From the NCBI GenBank assembly GCA_018401435.1, contig JAGYJW010000026.1:1-64000 (forward strand): a stretch of 64,000 bases of DNA. The letters run 5' to 3'. This document shows, piece by piece, positions 18,774-29,002 of this stretch. Positions within the stretch are counted from its first letter, which is position 1. Each line of letters begins with the position of its first letter. The notes beneath the pieces are model-generated. The model did not search any database, was not told where the DNA came from, and saw only the letters and a program-made list of their open reading frames with translations. Position numbers and translations under genes: made by a program. Source of the DNA: Deltaproteobacteria bacterium (GTDB lineage Bacteria > Myxococcota_A > UBA796 > UBA2385).

Positions 18774-19885
18774 CCCGCGACCGACCACAGCAGCGCCACC
18801 GCCAGCACCAGGGCGAGCCCCAGAAGCACGAAGGGCAGGCCGGCCCGGCGGGGGGGATCCGGGGCGGTGGCCCCCTTTCGGGCGCCCTTGATGACCGCCA
18901 TCTCGCGGGTGGGGGCCTCTTCCTGGGCGCGGGCCTCGCGGGCGGCCTCACGGCGGCGCTGACGCTCCACCTTGACCTGCCCCGGGGGCACGATGTTGCT
19001 GAGGTTGAGCTGCTTGCGGACCACCGTGTCGTCGGGGGCGGAGGGCTTGACCATGATGGTGGCCTCCTCCTCCGGCGTGAGGGGAGGCAGCAGCTCGTGG
19101 GCGGCGGCCAGGGCGTCGGCCATCTCGGCGGCGGTGGAGAAGCGCTCGTCGGGCTGGTAGCGGGTGGCCCGCTGGATGACGGCGACCAGGGGCCCGGGTA
19201 CGCCCTCCCACAGCTCGGGGCGGTCGTCGGCATCAAAGAGCCGGTTGGGCCGGCGCCCCGTGAGCACCGCGTAGAGGGTGGCCCCCGCGCCAAAGATGTC
19301 GGCCCGGTTGTCCACATGGCCCGAGTCGATGCCCTGCTCGGGCGCCATATAGCCAAAAGTACCCAGAACGCTGCCGGGGTCGGTGCTCACGCGGGGATCA
19401 CGGCCAAAGGCCCGACCCAGGCCAAAGTCCACCAGGCGGGGGGTGCCGTCCATGGTGAGCATGATGTTGCCGGGGTTCACGTCGCGGTGCACCACGCCCT
19501 GGGCGTGGCTGTGGTGCAAGGCGTGCAGCACCCGCTGCAGGATGGAGGCCGCCTTTCGCGCCGGGATGGGCCCCTTCAGCTCCACCACCTGCTCCAGGGT
19601 GCCCCCGAGCACGATGTCCATGACGATGAAGAGGCTGCCGTCGGCCTCTCCGGCGTCCCAGACCCGCACGATATTGGGGTGGCGCAGGCGGGCGGTCATG
19701 GCGGCCTCGCGAAAGAAGCGGTCGCGCATGCTCTCGTGCAGGGCCATCGCCGTGGACAGCACCTTGACCGCCCGCTCGGTACCCGTCTCGCGGTCGATGG
19801 CCCGGTAGACCGTCGACGTCGAGCCCACGCCCAGCCGTTCGAGCAGCTGGTAGCGGTCGGCTTGGGGCTCGGCCGGGTCGGTCAC
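18770..19885 (-). CDS. Hanks-type Ser/Thr protein kinase with C-terminal membrane anchor
   Basis: 371 aa. Kinase subdomains are complete: glycine-rich loop LGVGSTSTVY (about 18-27), Lys41 in AVKVL, HRDVNPGN with catalytic Asp135 and Asn140, DFG at 153-155, and MAPEQ. The usual HRDxKxxN lysine is Asn here, a variation I recall from some myxobacterial kinases (HRDVxPxN). A basic juxtamembrane segment is followed by one transmembrane helix near the C-terminus (LPFVLLGLALVLAVALLW) with almost nothing beyond it. The kinase is therefore cytoplasmic and tail-anchored, without a sensor domain. The GTG start is preceded by GGAG. Confidence 0.88.
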   Translation of the reverse strand: MTDPAEPQADRYQLLERLGVGSTSTVYRAIDRETGTERAVKVLSTAMALHESMRDRFFREAAMTARLRHPNIVRVWDAGEADGSLFIVMDIVLGGTLEQVVELKGPIPARKAASILQRVLHALHHSHAQGVVHRDVNPGNIMLTMDGTPRLVDFGLGRAFGRDPRVSTDPGSVLGTFGYMAPEQGIDSGHVDNRADIFGAGATLYAVLTGRRPNRLFDADDRPELWEGVPGPLVAVIQRATRYQPDERFSTAAEMADALAAAHELLPPLTPEEEATIMVKPSAPDDTVVRKQLNLSNIVPPGQVKVERQRRREAAREARAQEEAPTREMAVIKGARKGATAPDPPRRAGLPFVLLGLALVLAVALLWSVAG

Positions 19886-19939
19886 ATCACTCCAGGTGGG
19901 TTCGGGGGCGAGACAGGGTGCTGCTGTCGCAGCGTGAGT

Positions 19940-22480
19940 TCAGGGCAGCAGCCAGCTCACGCCGAGCGTGAGCGCCGTGAGGGAGTCCTTGACATCGACA
20001 TCGGTATCACTGACGACCAGGCGCAGGTTGCGGGCCTCGGCGGCAAAGCCCAGGCGCACCGCCAGGGGGTCGAGCACCTTCACCGCGACCTCGCTGTCCA
20101 GGGCGTGCACCGAGGGGGCCGCCATGAAGGTCTCGGACAGCTCCAGGCGCGCATAGACGGGCCCTAGCGTGAGGATGCCTCCCGCGCCGATCTTCAGGCC
20201 GAACTTGCGGGCGCGCTCGACCGCGAGCTCGGTCTTGGGGGCGTTGGCATAGGTGAAGGCCGGCGTGGTGACGCTGTGCACCTGACCCAGGCCATAAGCC
20301 GAGAAGAAGTCCAGCACGGGCAGGCCGTAGCGCACCCCGGCGGCGAAGTCGACGCTGCCGCTGCCCACCTGCTCGGTGGCCCGCACATTGAGCTGCTCGG
20401 TCCACAGGCGGGCCCGCACATCGGCGGCCCAGGTCTCGTTGAAGTTGACCGTGGCCCGGGCGTCCAGCATCGGCACGCTGAGCAGGCCACCCGTCGTGAA
20501 GGCTGCGGTGGCCGGCACATCGGGGGAGGCCTCTGCCGCGAGATCATAGCTGTGACGCCCCCCACCCACGGCCGCGTCCACGCGCAGCGTCAGGCCCGAG
20601 GCGGGTGCCGGGGCGGCTGCGGCCGCCGGGGCCCCACCCTCGGGCGGCGCGGCGGCCAGGCCCGCGGATCGGCGGGGGCGGCGGGCCCCACCGTGCCCGC
20701 CAGGGGCGAGCGCCGGGGCGGCGGGCAGAGGGCTGACCGGGCGCACGGCGTCCGTCATGGCCACCCAGCGCGCCAGCAGGGCCTGGTCTTGGGCGCTGCC
20801 CACGGGGGAGCGCTGTCGCGTTTCGGCGGGCTGGGAAGCGGCAGGGTGCGGGCGCGCAGGCCTGCCCCCCTCCCACCGAGATCTGGGCGGGACCCTCGGT
20901 CCCAGGCTGACGGGCAGCCAGGCCAGGCCGCGGCTGCCGGTGCGCGGTCGCCGGGGCCGCGCCGCCCACCGTGCGCAGGACCAGGTCCACATCGGGCACG
21001 CCATGGCCAAAATCGTCGGTGACCGCCACCATCAGGGCCGTGCCGTCACCCGGAGCCACCGCGGGGTCCACCGTCCAGGCCAGCAGGTGGGCCGCCGGCA
21101 GGCCCGTGGGGGCGAGATCGGGCAGCAGGGCGGCCATCACGGGGCCCTCGGTGAGCGTGGCGCGGTAGACATAGCTGCCATCGCCCTGGTCCACCGGCTT
21201 GCCCACCAGCTTGGCGCCGCTCAGGCCCAGCTCGGGCGGGCGCCCGGTGACCGCCTGGCCCGCCGCTGTCTTCAGCGTGGCCGTGAGGGTGATCTCCTTG
21301 GTGTCCAGGTCGAGGGTCTCTGGTGACACGGACAGGCGGGCCAGCGGCGCGGCCGGCGCGGCGACCAGGCGGCTGTCGCGCTTGACGACCAGCTCACCCA
21401 GGGTGGCGGTGAACTGCACCGGCCCGGCCTCGGCCGGCGGCTGGTAGTCGGCGACAAAGCTGCCCCGCAGGCTGCCGGCCCGCACCGGACCCAGGCTGCC
21501 CCGGTCCACCGCGAGGCTGGGGGCGGCATCCAAGGCCCGCCCGCCGGCGCTCAGGCCAAAGAGCACCACCGGGTAGGACAGGGCAGGGTTGGCGGGCAGC
21601 CCCGCAGCGCGGCGGCGAGAAGGTCAGGCGCGGCCCGGCGGCGATGGGCAGGTCCACGCTGCGGCTGCTCTTCTGGCCCTTGTGGACCACCTCGAGCTGA
21701 CCGCGCGGATCCGGATCAACCGCCACCCTTGAAGGTCACGCTGCCCTTGCTGTCGGCGGCCAGGGGGCCATAGCGGCGGCCGCCGGCCTCCAGCAGGCTG
21801 GTGCTGCCGGGGGCCTCCACCGTCCGCGGCGGTGCTCACGCTCACGGGCAGCGGCGGCGGCGCCAAGAGACCTCGCCGGGGCGGTTGTCCTCGCTCACCA
21901 TGAAGAGCACGACCTGGGCGTCGGGCAGCTTGGCGGGCGGCGTCCAGCGGGCGAAATAGCGGCCGTCCCCGACGGGGGTGAGGGTGTCGATCACGCCGGC
22001 CGAGCTGTGCACCGAGAAGCGGCGGCTGCCCAGATCCTGGGCGCCCGGGGGCGGCTGCACCCAGACCTTGGCGGCGCTATCGGTGCCAAAGGCCAGGATG
22101 GGCGGGTCAAAGGTGATCTGCAGCGGGGCGGTGGCGGCGGGGGCCAGGTCCAGGCTGAGGCTGGCCTCGGCGTTGCCCTTGGGCCCCTTGACCTGCACGG
22201 TCAGGGGCACCGATGCCGCCGCGCCATCGGCGGGCGGCGTATAGCGGAAGGCGAGCAGACCCGGCTGGCTGAGGTCGAAGTCGGCCTGCTTCTGGCCGCC
22301 CACCGTCAGCTTGACCTTGGCCGCGGGGTCAAAGGCCGGGCTCCACAGCTGCACCTGCACCGGCTGGCCATTGGCGGCGACCGGGCCGGGCGTCCACAAG
22401 CTGACCGTCTCTGCGGCAAAGGCCGGCGTGGCAAGGAGGAGCGCCCCGGTGGCGGCGAGCAGGCTCAGGACACGGGGCAC
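19940..22480 (-). CDS. Exported Ig-like repeat protein with C-terminal beta-barrel (frame breaks)
   Basis: The GTG start at 22480 gives a signal peptide ending TPAFAAE. Repeated Ig-like beta-sandwich segments follow (PVQVQLWSPAFDPAAKVKLTV; LTATLKTAAGQAVTGRPPEL with DQGDGSYVYRATL, a typical Big/macroglobulin-like strand pattern). A Pro-rich stretch then leads to a barrel-like C-terminal domain of about 170 residues (NFNETWAADVRARLWTEQ, GVRYGLPVLDFFSAYGLG) ending in a strand, TALTLGVSWLLP. Frame breaks occur near 21850, 21600-21730 and 20650-20950. The architecture suggests an outer-membrane anchored surface protein; no exact family recognised. Confidence 0.55.
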
Positions 22481-22568
22481 GGGCGCTCCGGGGGAAGGTG
22501 CAGGGGATCGTCGTCGGAGCAGCCGCTCTCGTCAAGGGCAAGGGCGGAGACCACACGAGGATCCAACG

Positions 22569-22593
22569 AAAACGCGCCGGGGAGACGGCGCGT
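22569..22593 (-). terminator. Rho-independent terminator downstream of the thioredoxin-fold lipoprotein
   Basis: A perfect 7-bp inverted repeat, ACGCGCC at 22572-22578 and GGCGCGT at 22587-22593, has an 8-base loop. On the minus strand it is followed by TTTT. It lies about 40 bases after the stop at 22630 and before the next minus-strand gene start at 22480, so it would separate the two units. Confidence 0.65.
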
Positions 22594-22629
22594 CGGGCGG
22601 CAGCGGCGGACCCGGCGCCCGCCGGGCCC

Positions 22630-23364
22630 TCAGCGGGGAAGGACGGCCTCGATGTCCTGCTCGGACGGGCGGCCATCAGCGATCACGACCTCCATGCCCG
22701 GCGCCAGCAACGAGACGCTGGGCAGGCCGATGCTGGAGCCTTCAACGAAGCGGGCGCCCACCCCAAAGCTGGCGTCGGCCACGACGGGGAAGGTCTGGCC
22801 ATATTGGTCGGCCCAGCCAGCGAGGTTCTCCTGGGCGGGCAGGCTGCCGCTGTCGGTCTCACCCAGCAGCGTGACGATCATCAGGCCGCGATCGGCATAG
22901 CTGTTGTACATCTCGGTGAGGTGGGGGGCCTCTTCGCGGCAGTAGCCGCACCACTCGGCCGAGGCGACCAGCAGCACCGCCCGGCCACAGAAGTCGTAGA
23001 GGCTGACATTCTCGCCGAACTGGTCGGGCAGCTCGAAGTTCTCGACGATGTCGCCGACGCCGTGACCCGTGGCGCTGATGCCATCCCGGCAGCTGCGATC
23101 CTTGGCCCATCCGCCCAGGTAGGGCCGGTCGTTGCCATCGGTGGGGTCCGATCCCTGGTTGATCTCTTCATTGTCCGAGAAGCCGTCACCGTCGGTGTCG
23201 CTGCGTTCCGGGTCCGTACCCAGCTCGAATTCGGTGGCGTCGTCGATGCCGTCCTGGTCGCTGTCCATCTCGTCGCCGAAGGGGGCGTCCACATCCGCGG
23301 CGCCGCAGGCGATGAAGAGGGGGGCGACGACGAGCAGTCGGATCAGGGAAGGGGCGAGCGACAT
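22630..23364 (-). CDS. Thioredoxin-fold (TlpA/ResA-like) lipoprotein with Ca-binding type-3 repeats
   Basis: 244 aa. The ATG at 23364 starts a signal peptide with lipobox FIAC (Cys20). Residues 33-75 are two thrombospondin-type-3/EF-like acidic repeats (DSDQDGIDDATEFELGTDP and DTDGDGFSDNEE). A thioredoxin/peroxiredoxin-like domain follows, with WCGYC (Cys139, Cys142) and GLPSVSLLAPG containing the cis-Pro region. It is probably a periplasmic thiol-disulfide reductase or a peroxiredoxin-like protein held at a membrane by lipid and perhaps stabilised by calcium. A terminator follows. Redox partner unknown. Confidence 0.75.
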   Translation of the reverse strand: MSLAPSLIRLLVVAPLFIACGAADVDAPFGDEMDSDQDGIDDATEFELGTDPERSDTDGDGFSDNEEINQGSDPTDGNDRPYLGGWAKDRSCRDGISATGHGVGDIVENFELPDQFGENVSLYDFCGRAVLLVASAEWCGYCREEAPHLTEMYNSYADRGLMIVTLLGETDSGSLPAQENLAGWADQYGQTFPVVADASFGVGARFVEGSSIGLPSVSLLAPGMEVVIADGRPSEQDIEAVLPR

Positions 23365-23435
23365 CGTGGCCTCCAGAGCGCTTTGAGCGAGTTTAGCACC
23401 CCCGCCGGGCCTTCGGAAGAAAGTTCGCGGTGGGG

Positions 23436-24454
23436 TCAGCTGCCAGGCTCGCCTTCGGTGGGGCCCGGCGGGCCGGGGGGCTTTGCGCGGCGGGGCATGC
23501 GCACGCGGCCCTCGTTGTTGCCGCCGCCGCCAAAGAGGTCGTCGAGGCCCATGGGCCGGCCGGGCATGCGCGCTCGGGCGGGCGCCGGCGGCGGGGCCTT
23601 GGCGCCGGCGCGGGGGCCCGCCCTCGGGACGATCTCCACCACCTCCAGCGGGGCCAGGGGCGGCGGAAGCTCGGCCTGCACGAACTCCTCGAGCACCCCG
23701 GGGCCGGCGTCCAGGGCTTCGGGGGAGGAGATCTGCGGCGCCGGCGGGGGGGCCAGGCGCACCCGCCCCGCTGGGCTGAGGCTGCGACCAGAGGCGCGGG
23801 CGCGCGGCGGCGGCAGGGCGGGGCCCAAGGAGCGGGGCTCGTCGGGCGGGCCACCACCGGTTCGGGCGGTGTTCGCCCCGACCCTTGCTGGCCGGCGCGG
23901 CCCGCGCGTCGTCGAGATCGGGGCGCACGGGGATGGGCGCCTTGAGGCCGCGCTTGATCTTGTCGCGGAACATGCCGCGCTCCACCTGATCGGCGGTGGG
24001 GGTGAAGGCGTCGCTGGCGGCGGCGGGCGGGGCCCGGCGGCGCGGGGGCCGGGCTGGCTGCGGGGCGCCGGGCGGGGCGGCGGCGCGGGCGATGGAGCGG
24101 GGGCAGGCGCGGGCGCGGCCCCAGAGGGCTGCCGCCACTGGGACAGGGGCTCGCCTGCTTGCGGGCCTTGGGCTCTTGGGGCGCAGGTGGGCGCGGGCTC
24201 GCGGCGCTCTTCTCCCAGGCGCAAGGACACCGGGCCCATGCGCACCGCGTCGTCGGTCCGCTGGCGGGATCCCAGGGGTCCGCCAGCCGGTAGCGGGCGT
24301 AGAGGGCGCCGCTCACGAAGACATGGGGCCGATCCCAGGCGCGGCCGCCCACCCGCCCCAAGGTGCGCTCACCCAGCCGGGGCCGCGATGGGAGCTCGTC
24401 CCGGCGCAGCAGATCCCGCGCCTTCAGCTCCTCCTGCTTGCCACCCTCGGCCAT
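23436..24454 (-). CDS. Pro/Ala-rich hypothetical protein (frame breaks)
   Basis: The ATG at 24454 starts MAEGGKQEELKARDLLRRDE and a segment with RPHVFVSGALYARYRLADPW. Sense continues in a second frame near 24250 (VRMGPVSLRLGEE), a third near 24020 (DAFTPTADQVERGMFRDKIKRG) and back near 23880, reaching a stop at 23436 through FVQAELPPPLAPLEVVEIVP and MGLDDLFGGGGNNEG. About 340 residues, low complexity, no signal peptide and no family I recognise. It sits between the M16 peptidase and the thioredoxin-fold lipoprotein on the same strand. Confidence 0.4.
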
Positions 24455-24516
24455 TGGCTGCTCCTCGGCCCCTTCAACCTACCAGAGCGGTCGGCGCCGC
24501 GGGGTGCAGGGTGGTG

Positions 24517-27072
24517 TCAGCGCAGGCCGGCGGCCGGCCCCACGCGCACCGTGACCGAGCGATCGCGGCGCAACACGGAGCGGGCGAGGGCCTGCAGGGC
24601 GGCGGCGTCCACCCGGGCGGGGGCGTCCAGGCGATCGCGCCAGCGCAAGCCGTCGCCCAGGTAGCGTTCGGCCGAGGAGAGGTGGTCGGCACGGCTGATG
24701 GCCCGCTGTACGCCCACCAGGGCGCCTTCCACCAGGCCAGCCTGCACCCGGGCCAGCTCGTCGGCGGGCACCGGCTCGTCCACGATGCGCTGCAGCTCCT
24801 CCCACAAGGCCTCCTCGGCCAGGCGGGCCCGGGCAGGATCGGCGGTGACGGCGCAGGAGAAGGCCCTGCCGCCGATGCCCGGGCTGGCCCCCGCGCTCAC
24901 CGAATAGGCCAGGCCCTCGCGCTCGCGCATGCGATCGAAGAGGCGGCCGGACCCACCCGACACCCCGCCCAGAACGGCTTCCAGCAGGCGCAAGGCGGGC
25001 TCTTGAGGGCTCTCTTGACCGGGCGCGGGGAAGGCCAGCACGACCTCGGTGGGGGAGCCCTCGCGCTGAATCCGCCCCCAGCGCCGCCGGGTGAAATGCT
25101 GGGGCATCACCGGCGGCGCGGGCTGCACCGGCCGGCCCACGGGCATGCCGGCCAGGGCGCGGTCCAGCAGGGCCACCACCTCTTGGGCGTCCACGGCGCC
25201 ACAGAGGGCCAGGACGAGGTTGCTGCCGCAGATCACGCGGCGGTGGTGGGCCAGCAGGCGGTTGGGCTTCATGCGGGCCACCGAGGCCGGCGTGCCCACC
25301 GTCGAACGCCCCCAGGCGTGGCCGGGGTAGAGGCCCGCCAGGGTGAGGTGGCGCGCCAGGTCGCCGGAGTCGTCCATCATGGTGCGCTGGATCTCGAGCA
25401 GGTCGGCCTGGGTGCGGGCCACCTCCACCGGGTCAAAGCGCGGGCGGTTGAGCAGGTCGGCCAGCAGGCTGACCGCCGACGCGACCTCTCCCCCTGGAAA
25501 TGCCGCTTGAACGCCGCAAGAGTTGCGGGCGGCCCAGGGGCGCATGCTGCCGGCCCGCTCCTCGACGGCGGCGGCAAGGCCACCGCGTCCAGATCGCCGG
25601 CCCCCGCGCCACCAGGGCCGACCAGGCGCTGGGCAGCCGGCGTCCCGGGGCCCGCAGGCGATGGCGCCCCCAGGGCCCAGCACCGACAGGCCCAGCAGCT
25701 CGGCGTCGGGGTCGGGCTCCACCAGCACCCGCGCCCCACAGGCCAGGGTGGCCACCGTGGTGCGGGGAGCCGCCCCCCGCTGCGCGGGGCGCGCCTCGGC
25801 CAGCCCCTTGCGGATTGCGGCCTTCAGGCGCTTGCCATCCATCTCGGCCTTGGGGCCCAGGCCCCCCACCACCCAGCGGTCCGGGTCCAGGTAGCGGGCC
25901 GCCACCCGCTGCACATCGCGGGGGGTCACGCGCTGGATGGCGGCCTCATAGGCCAGGTCGGCAGCGGGATCTCCCCGATTCGCCACATACCAGGCCAGGC
26001 GCGCCGTGCGGCCATCCACGGTCTCGCGGTCGCGCATGCGATCGGCCAACACCGCCGCCCGGGCCCGGCGCAAGACGCCGGCGGGCAGCCCCTCTCGGGC
26101 GACCTGGGCCAGCACCTTGGCCAGGGCCTGCACCGCGTCGAGGGCCTGGCCTTCGCGGGCGGAGAGCCCCGCGACGAAGAGACCGCCTGCGCGCTCGTTT
26201 TCGAGGGCCGCCCAGCAGCTCATCACCAGGTCTTTCTCATGGCGCAGGATCTGCGGGAGCAAGGCGCTGCCCCCATCGCCCAGGCCCACGGCCAGCAGGT
26301 CGAGGGCGGGCACGTCGGGGTGGTCCAGGGTGGGGATGGGCACCGCGATCTCGACCAGGCGCTCGTCGAAGTCCGGGTCCAGGCAGAAGACGCCGGGCGC
26401 CGGGGAGTCCGCCGGGCAGGGCTGCACCGGCCGCGGCGAAGCGGCGCCTTCGGGGGGCAGGTGGGCCCGGGCCAGGGCCAGGACCTCGGCCTCGTCCACC
26501 GGGCCCGACACGATCAGCGTCGCGTTGGCCGGGCGGTACCAGCGCTGGTGGAAGGCCCGCAGCTTGGGGGCATCCAGGCCGGTCACCGAGGCCACGGTAC
26601 CCAGCACCGAGCGCCCATAGGGGTGGTCGCCAAAGACCCGCCCGCGCAGGGCCTCGGCCAGCACATCGCCGGGGTCGTCCTCGGCCTCGCGCAGCTCTTC
26701 GAGCACCACGCCGCGTTCGGGCGCCAGCTCGGCCTCCAGCAGCAGCGGGCGGGTGCCCATCTGCGCCAGGGTCTGCACCGCCAGGCCCAAATGGCGGGAG
26801 GGCAGGGTGACCATCAGGGCCGTCTGCTCCAAGGAGGTCCAGGCGTTGGGCGCGCCCCCCAGCGCTTCGAGACGGGCGACCGCCTCGCCCGCGGGAAGGC
26901 CCTCGGCCGACTTGAAGAGCATATGTTCGAGGAGGTGCGCCGCACCGGCAATCTCGGGCACTTCATAGGCAGAGCCCACGTCGAACCAGAGCTGGACGGA
27001 GACCAGGGGCAAGCTGCCGCCGGCGTCGATGGCGACGCGGGGGCCGCCGGGGATGTGGTGCAGTGTGGGCAT
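24517..27072 (-). CDS. M16-family zinc metallopeptidase, both halves on one chain
   Basis: 851 aa. The inverted zinc motif HxxEH is present as HLLEH (about residues 46-50), with the third ligand Glu in ERGVVLEELREAEDD. The first M16 domain ends near residue 430. A second, non-catalytic domain begins around GARVLVEPDPDAELLGLSVLG and ends at the usual R/Y-like region RLFDRMREREGLAYSV. Single-chain fusion of the two halves is common in pitrilysin and bacterial PqqL-like enzymes. Residues about 480-510 (25560-25640) are locally out of frame through two compensating shifts. No signal peptide is evident, so it is probably cytoplasmic. Confidence 0.82.
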   Translation of the reverse strand: MPTLHHIPGGPRVAIDAGGSLPLVSVQLWFDVGSAYEVPEIAGAAHLLEHMLFKSAEGLPAGEAVARLEALGGAPNAWTSLEQTALMVTLPSRHLGLAVQTLAQMGTRPLLLEAELAPERGVVLEELREAEDDPGDVLAEALRGRVFGDHPYGRSVLGTVASVTGLDAPKLRAFHQRWYRPANATLIVSGPVDEAEVLALARAHLPPEGAASPRPVQPCPADSPAPGVFCLDPDFDERLVEIAVPIPTLDHPDVPALDLLAVGLGDGGSALLPQILRHEKDLVMSCWAALENERAGGLFVAGLSAREGQALDAVQALAKVLAQVAREGLPAGVLRRARAAVLADRMRDRETVDGRTARLAWYVANRGDPAADLAYEAAIQRVTPRDVQRVAARYLDPDRWVVGGLGPKAEMDGKRLKAAIRKGLAEARPAQRGAAPRTTVATLACGARVLVEPDPDAELLGLSVLGPGGAIACGPRDAGCPAPGRPWWRGGRRSGRGGLAAAVEERAGSMRPWAARNSCGVQAAFPGGEVASAVSLLADLLNRPRFDPVEVARTQADLLEIQRTMMDDSGDLARHLTLAGLYPGHAWGRSTVGTPASVARMKPNRLLAHHRRVICGSNLVLALCGAVDAQEVVALLDRALAGMPVGRPVQPAPPVMPQHFTRRRWGRIQREGSPTEVVLAFPAPGQESPQEPALRLLEAVLGGVSGGSGRLFDRMREREGLAYSVSAGASPGIGGRAFSCAVTADPARARLAEEALWEELQRIVDEPVPADELARVQAGLVEGALVGVQRAISRADHLSSAERYLGDGLRWRDRLDAPARVDAAALQALARSVLRRDRSVTVRVGPAAGLR

Positions 27073-27340
27073 CGCACCGCCCTACCCAGGTCCGGTGCGC
27101 CGCGCCCGCCCCACAGGCTTGATCGGTAGACCTGAATATCCATTGATCCTACCCCAGCTCTGCGGTGTGTTTCGACCGTTCCCCGGCTCGTAGACACACG
27201 ATGAGGACGCGGCCATGCTTGCCGGGACCTGTCGCTGCGATGGGTTGCCGAGAGAGGGAGGGGAAGAGCCTGGGCGAGCGGGTCGCAGCCCCGCCCGGGA
27301 TCGGAAGGATCCCGGCATCACCAGTGCGTCGCGGAGGAGT
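27073..27340. other. Noncoding stretch between the M16 gene and the transposase remnant
   Basis: I see no gene here. On the minus strand TAGGAT (27151 to 27146) could be the -10 of the M16 gene, but the -35 region is poor. The left end of the insertion element should fall in or near this stretch; no clear terminal repeat is visible. Confidence 0.4.
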
Positions 27341-28676
27341 CTATGACTTCGCGGAAGGGCTGCCCTTCCTGCGCTTGAGGTTGTGGGTGAGCGGTCCGCC
27401 CGTCTGGGCGTTGGACGGGGCCTCGCCGTCTGCAGCACCCGGTGCCGCACGATGCGAACGAGGTTGTAGGCAAGAGCCGGAGGACGGCGAGCGACTCGAC
27501 CCAGGGCCGTGCTTGACCTTGGCCTGGGTGTCTGTTCCATTGGTGTCGAGGGTCCAGAAACAGTCGTTCCCGATCCCAGTGGGCGCGGATGGCGGCCATG
27601 CACTGCGCTGGCGTGAGCCTGTTTATGGGCAGACTGGTGATGAAGAGCCGGTCATCGATCACGGGCGGCTTTCCGGCCTTTGACGATCGTCGTTCGGCTG
27701 GACGCCAGACCTGCCGGTAGTCCGCCTTCCATGCAGTCGCCCAGCTCGTCGATCCGGCCGAACTGTCGGTGCACCTGGGCCTTTGTTGCGGACCTCCTGG
27801 GTCTCGGCGATCCACCGCCCGGCGGGGCGCATCGGTGCCCTGACCCATGACCATGGACAGGCGCCGGTGCAGCGCGCCCGCATTGCCCTTGAGCGCAGCG
27901 ATGTAGGGGATCCCCGACATCGCCAGCATCATGAGGTTCTGGATGGTGACGAAGCCAGCATCCACCGAGACGCACTGGACCATGGCACGTCCATAGGCTC
28001 GAATCAGCTCCCGGACGAAGCCCTCGAACATCGGCGCTTCGCCGCGATGCGCCGGGATGACCACTTGATGCATGGCCACCTTGGCGGCGGAGGCGACGTG
28101 CACGGCTGGAGGGCCTTGACCAGGTAGACCTTCCTGTCCGGGCCCGGGTCCATGTCCGCAGCTGGTTGCTCCTGCTTGGCATCGGTGACCTCGTCGCGTG
28201 CGCTCGAGCGGCGCTTCGAGGCGGTCTGACGCGGACGGCAATGCCGGTGGACTCCGGGTGCTTGAGCCGCGGTCCGCGCCCAGGCACTTCGCCGTCGATG
28301 GCCACCAACGAGATGCCGATCGCAGGGTCCACCTGCATGCTTGCTCAGCCACAGCTCCTTGGACTTCCGGTCCACGAGGGACCGGAGTCAGGGCCGCGGG
28401 GCTCAGCCGCCGGACCAAGGTGTACAGCGTCGTGTCCGCTGTGGGCGAGCTCGCGCAGCCCGAAAGCCCGGCCGACCGCCAGCTTCATGCCCAGGCGCTC
28501 GACATCGCAGCGTGCGGGAGCCAACGGTCAGGCCCTAACACAAGCAGGTTGAGCGCCCACCAGCTTGTAGCGAACCCCGCGAGGCTTGCGAGGGTCCTCG
28601 ACGGTTGCCCACCGCTCGGGCGCGTCAGGTTATCCCGCAGGAAGCGGGCGAGGGGATTCAGGGTTCTTCGTTTCAC
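27341..28676 (-). pseudogene. Degenerate ISAs1-type (DDE) transposase
   Basis: Fragments of one transposase appear in successive frames. They include a GTG start at 28676 (MKRRTLNPLARFLRD), SLVAIDGEVPGR (first Asp region, about 28300), VSVDAGFVTIQNLMMLAMSG and IPYIAALKGNAGALHRRL (second Asp and the Tyr-x-x-x-Lys-Gly-Asn block, about 27890-27960), and LFITSLPINRLTPAQ with IRAHWDRE (27580-27650). LAYNLVRIVRHRVL and KRRKGSPSAKS end at 27341. The order and motifs match ISAs1/H-repeat transposases. Several frame breaks and no visible terminal repeats suggest a dead copy. Confidence 0.65.
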
Positions 28677-28917
28677 TCAACGTCCTCCCTGCTCGTAGGT
28701 CGGGGCCGGCTTGGGTGAGGTGTTTGCTCACCCAAGCTCTTCCTTCCTCTCTCGGCAGGTCCGAGATCTCTCGCCGGATGAGCACGCGCAAACCCCTGCC
28801 GCGCGATCAACCGCAAGAAAGTACGCACCCAGCCCGGGAGCGGCGGGGGACCTGGACGGCTACGAGCTGGTTGGCGGTGGGCCGGAGGGACTACTGAGCA
28901 AGCCTGCCCGCCCCAAA

Positions 28918-28940
28918 AGGTGCCAGGTGTCGCATGTTGA
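28918..28940 (+). repeat. 23-bp repeat, left copy of a perfect inverted pair
   Basis: The element begins AGGTGCCAGG and ends CATGTTGA. Its exact reverse complement occupies 29135-29157, giving a 240-bp unit with perfect 23-bp ends. Confidence 0.9.
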
Positions 28941-28979
28941 CGCTTCGCCAGGGGCCCGCCAGGTGCCATCCCGCCCGTC

Positions 28980-29002
28980 AGGTGCCAGGTGTTGCATGTT
29001 TA
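28980..29002 (+). repeat. 23-bp repeat, diverged internal direct copy
   Basis: Same orientation as the copy at 28918, with two mismatches out of 23 (C to T at position 14 and G to T at position 22). A half-copy (AGGTGCCAT) lies at about 28961. Confidence 0.85.

Noticed and set aside
16255..19356. Minus-strand open frame of 1033 codons running through the TPR gene and kinase
   Set aside because: Its parts overlap the kinase gene in a shifted frame and the TPR gene on the opposite strand; composition is that of a shadow.
22498..27129. Plus-strand open frame of 1543 codons opposite the thioredoxin and M16 genes
   Set aside because: It is antisense to genes with clear motifs and has low-complexity Gly/Ala/His/Arg composition, as expected of a shadow frame in very GC-rich DNA.
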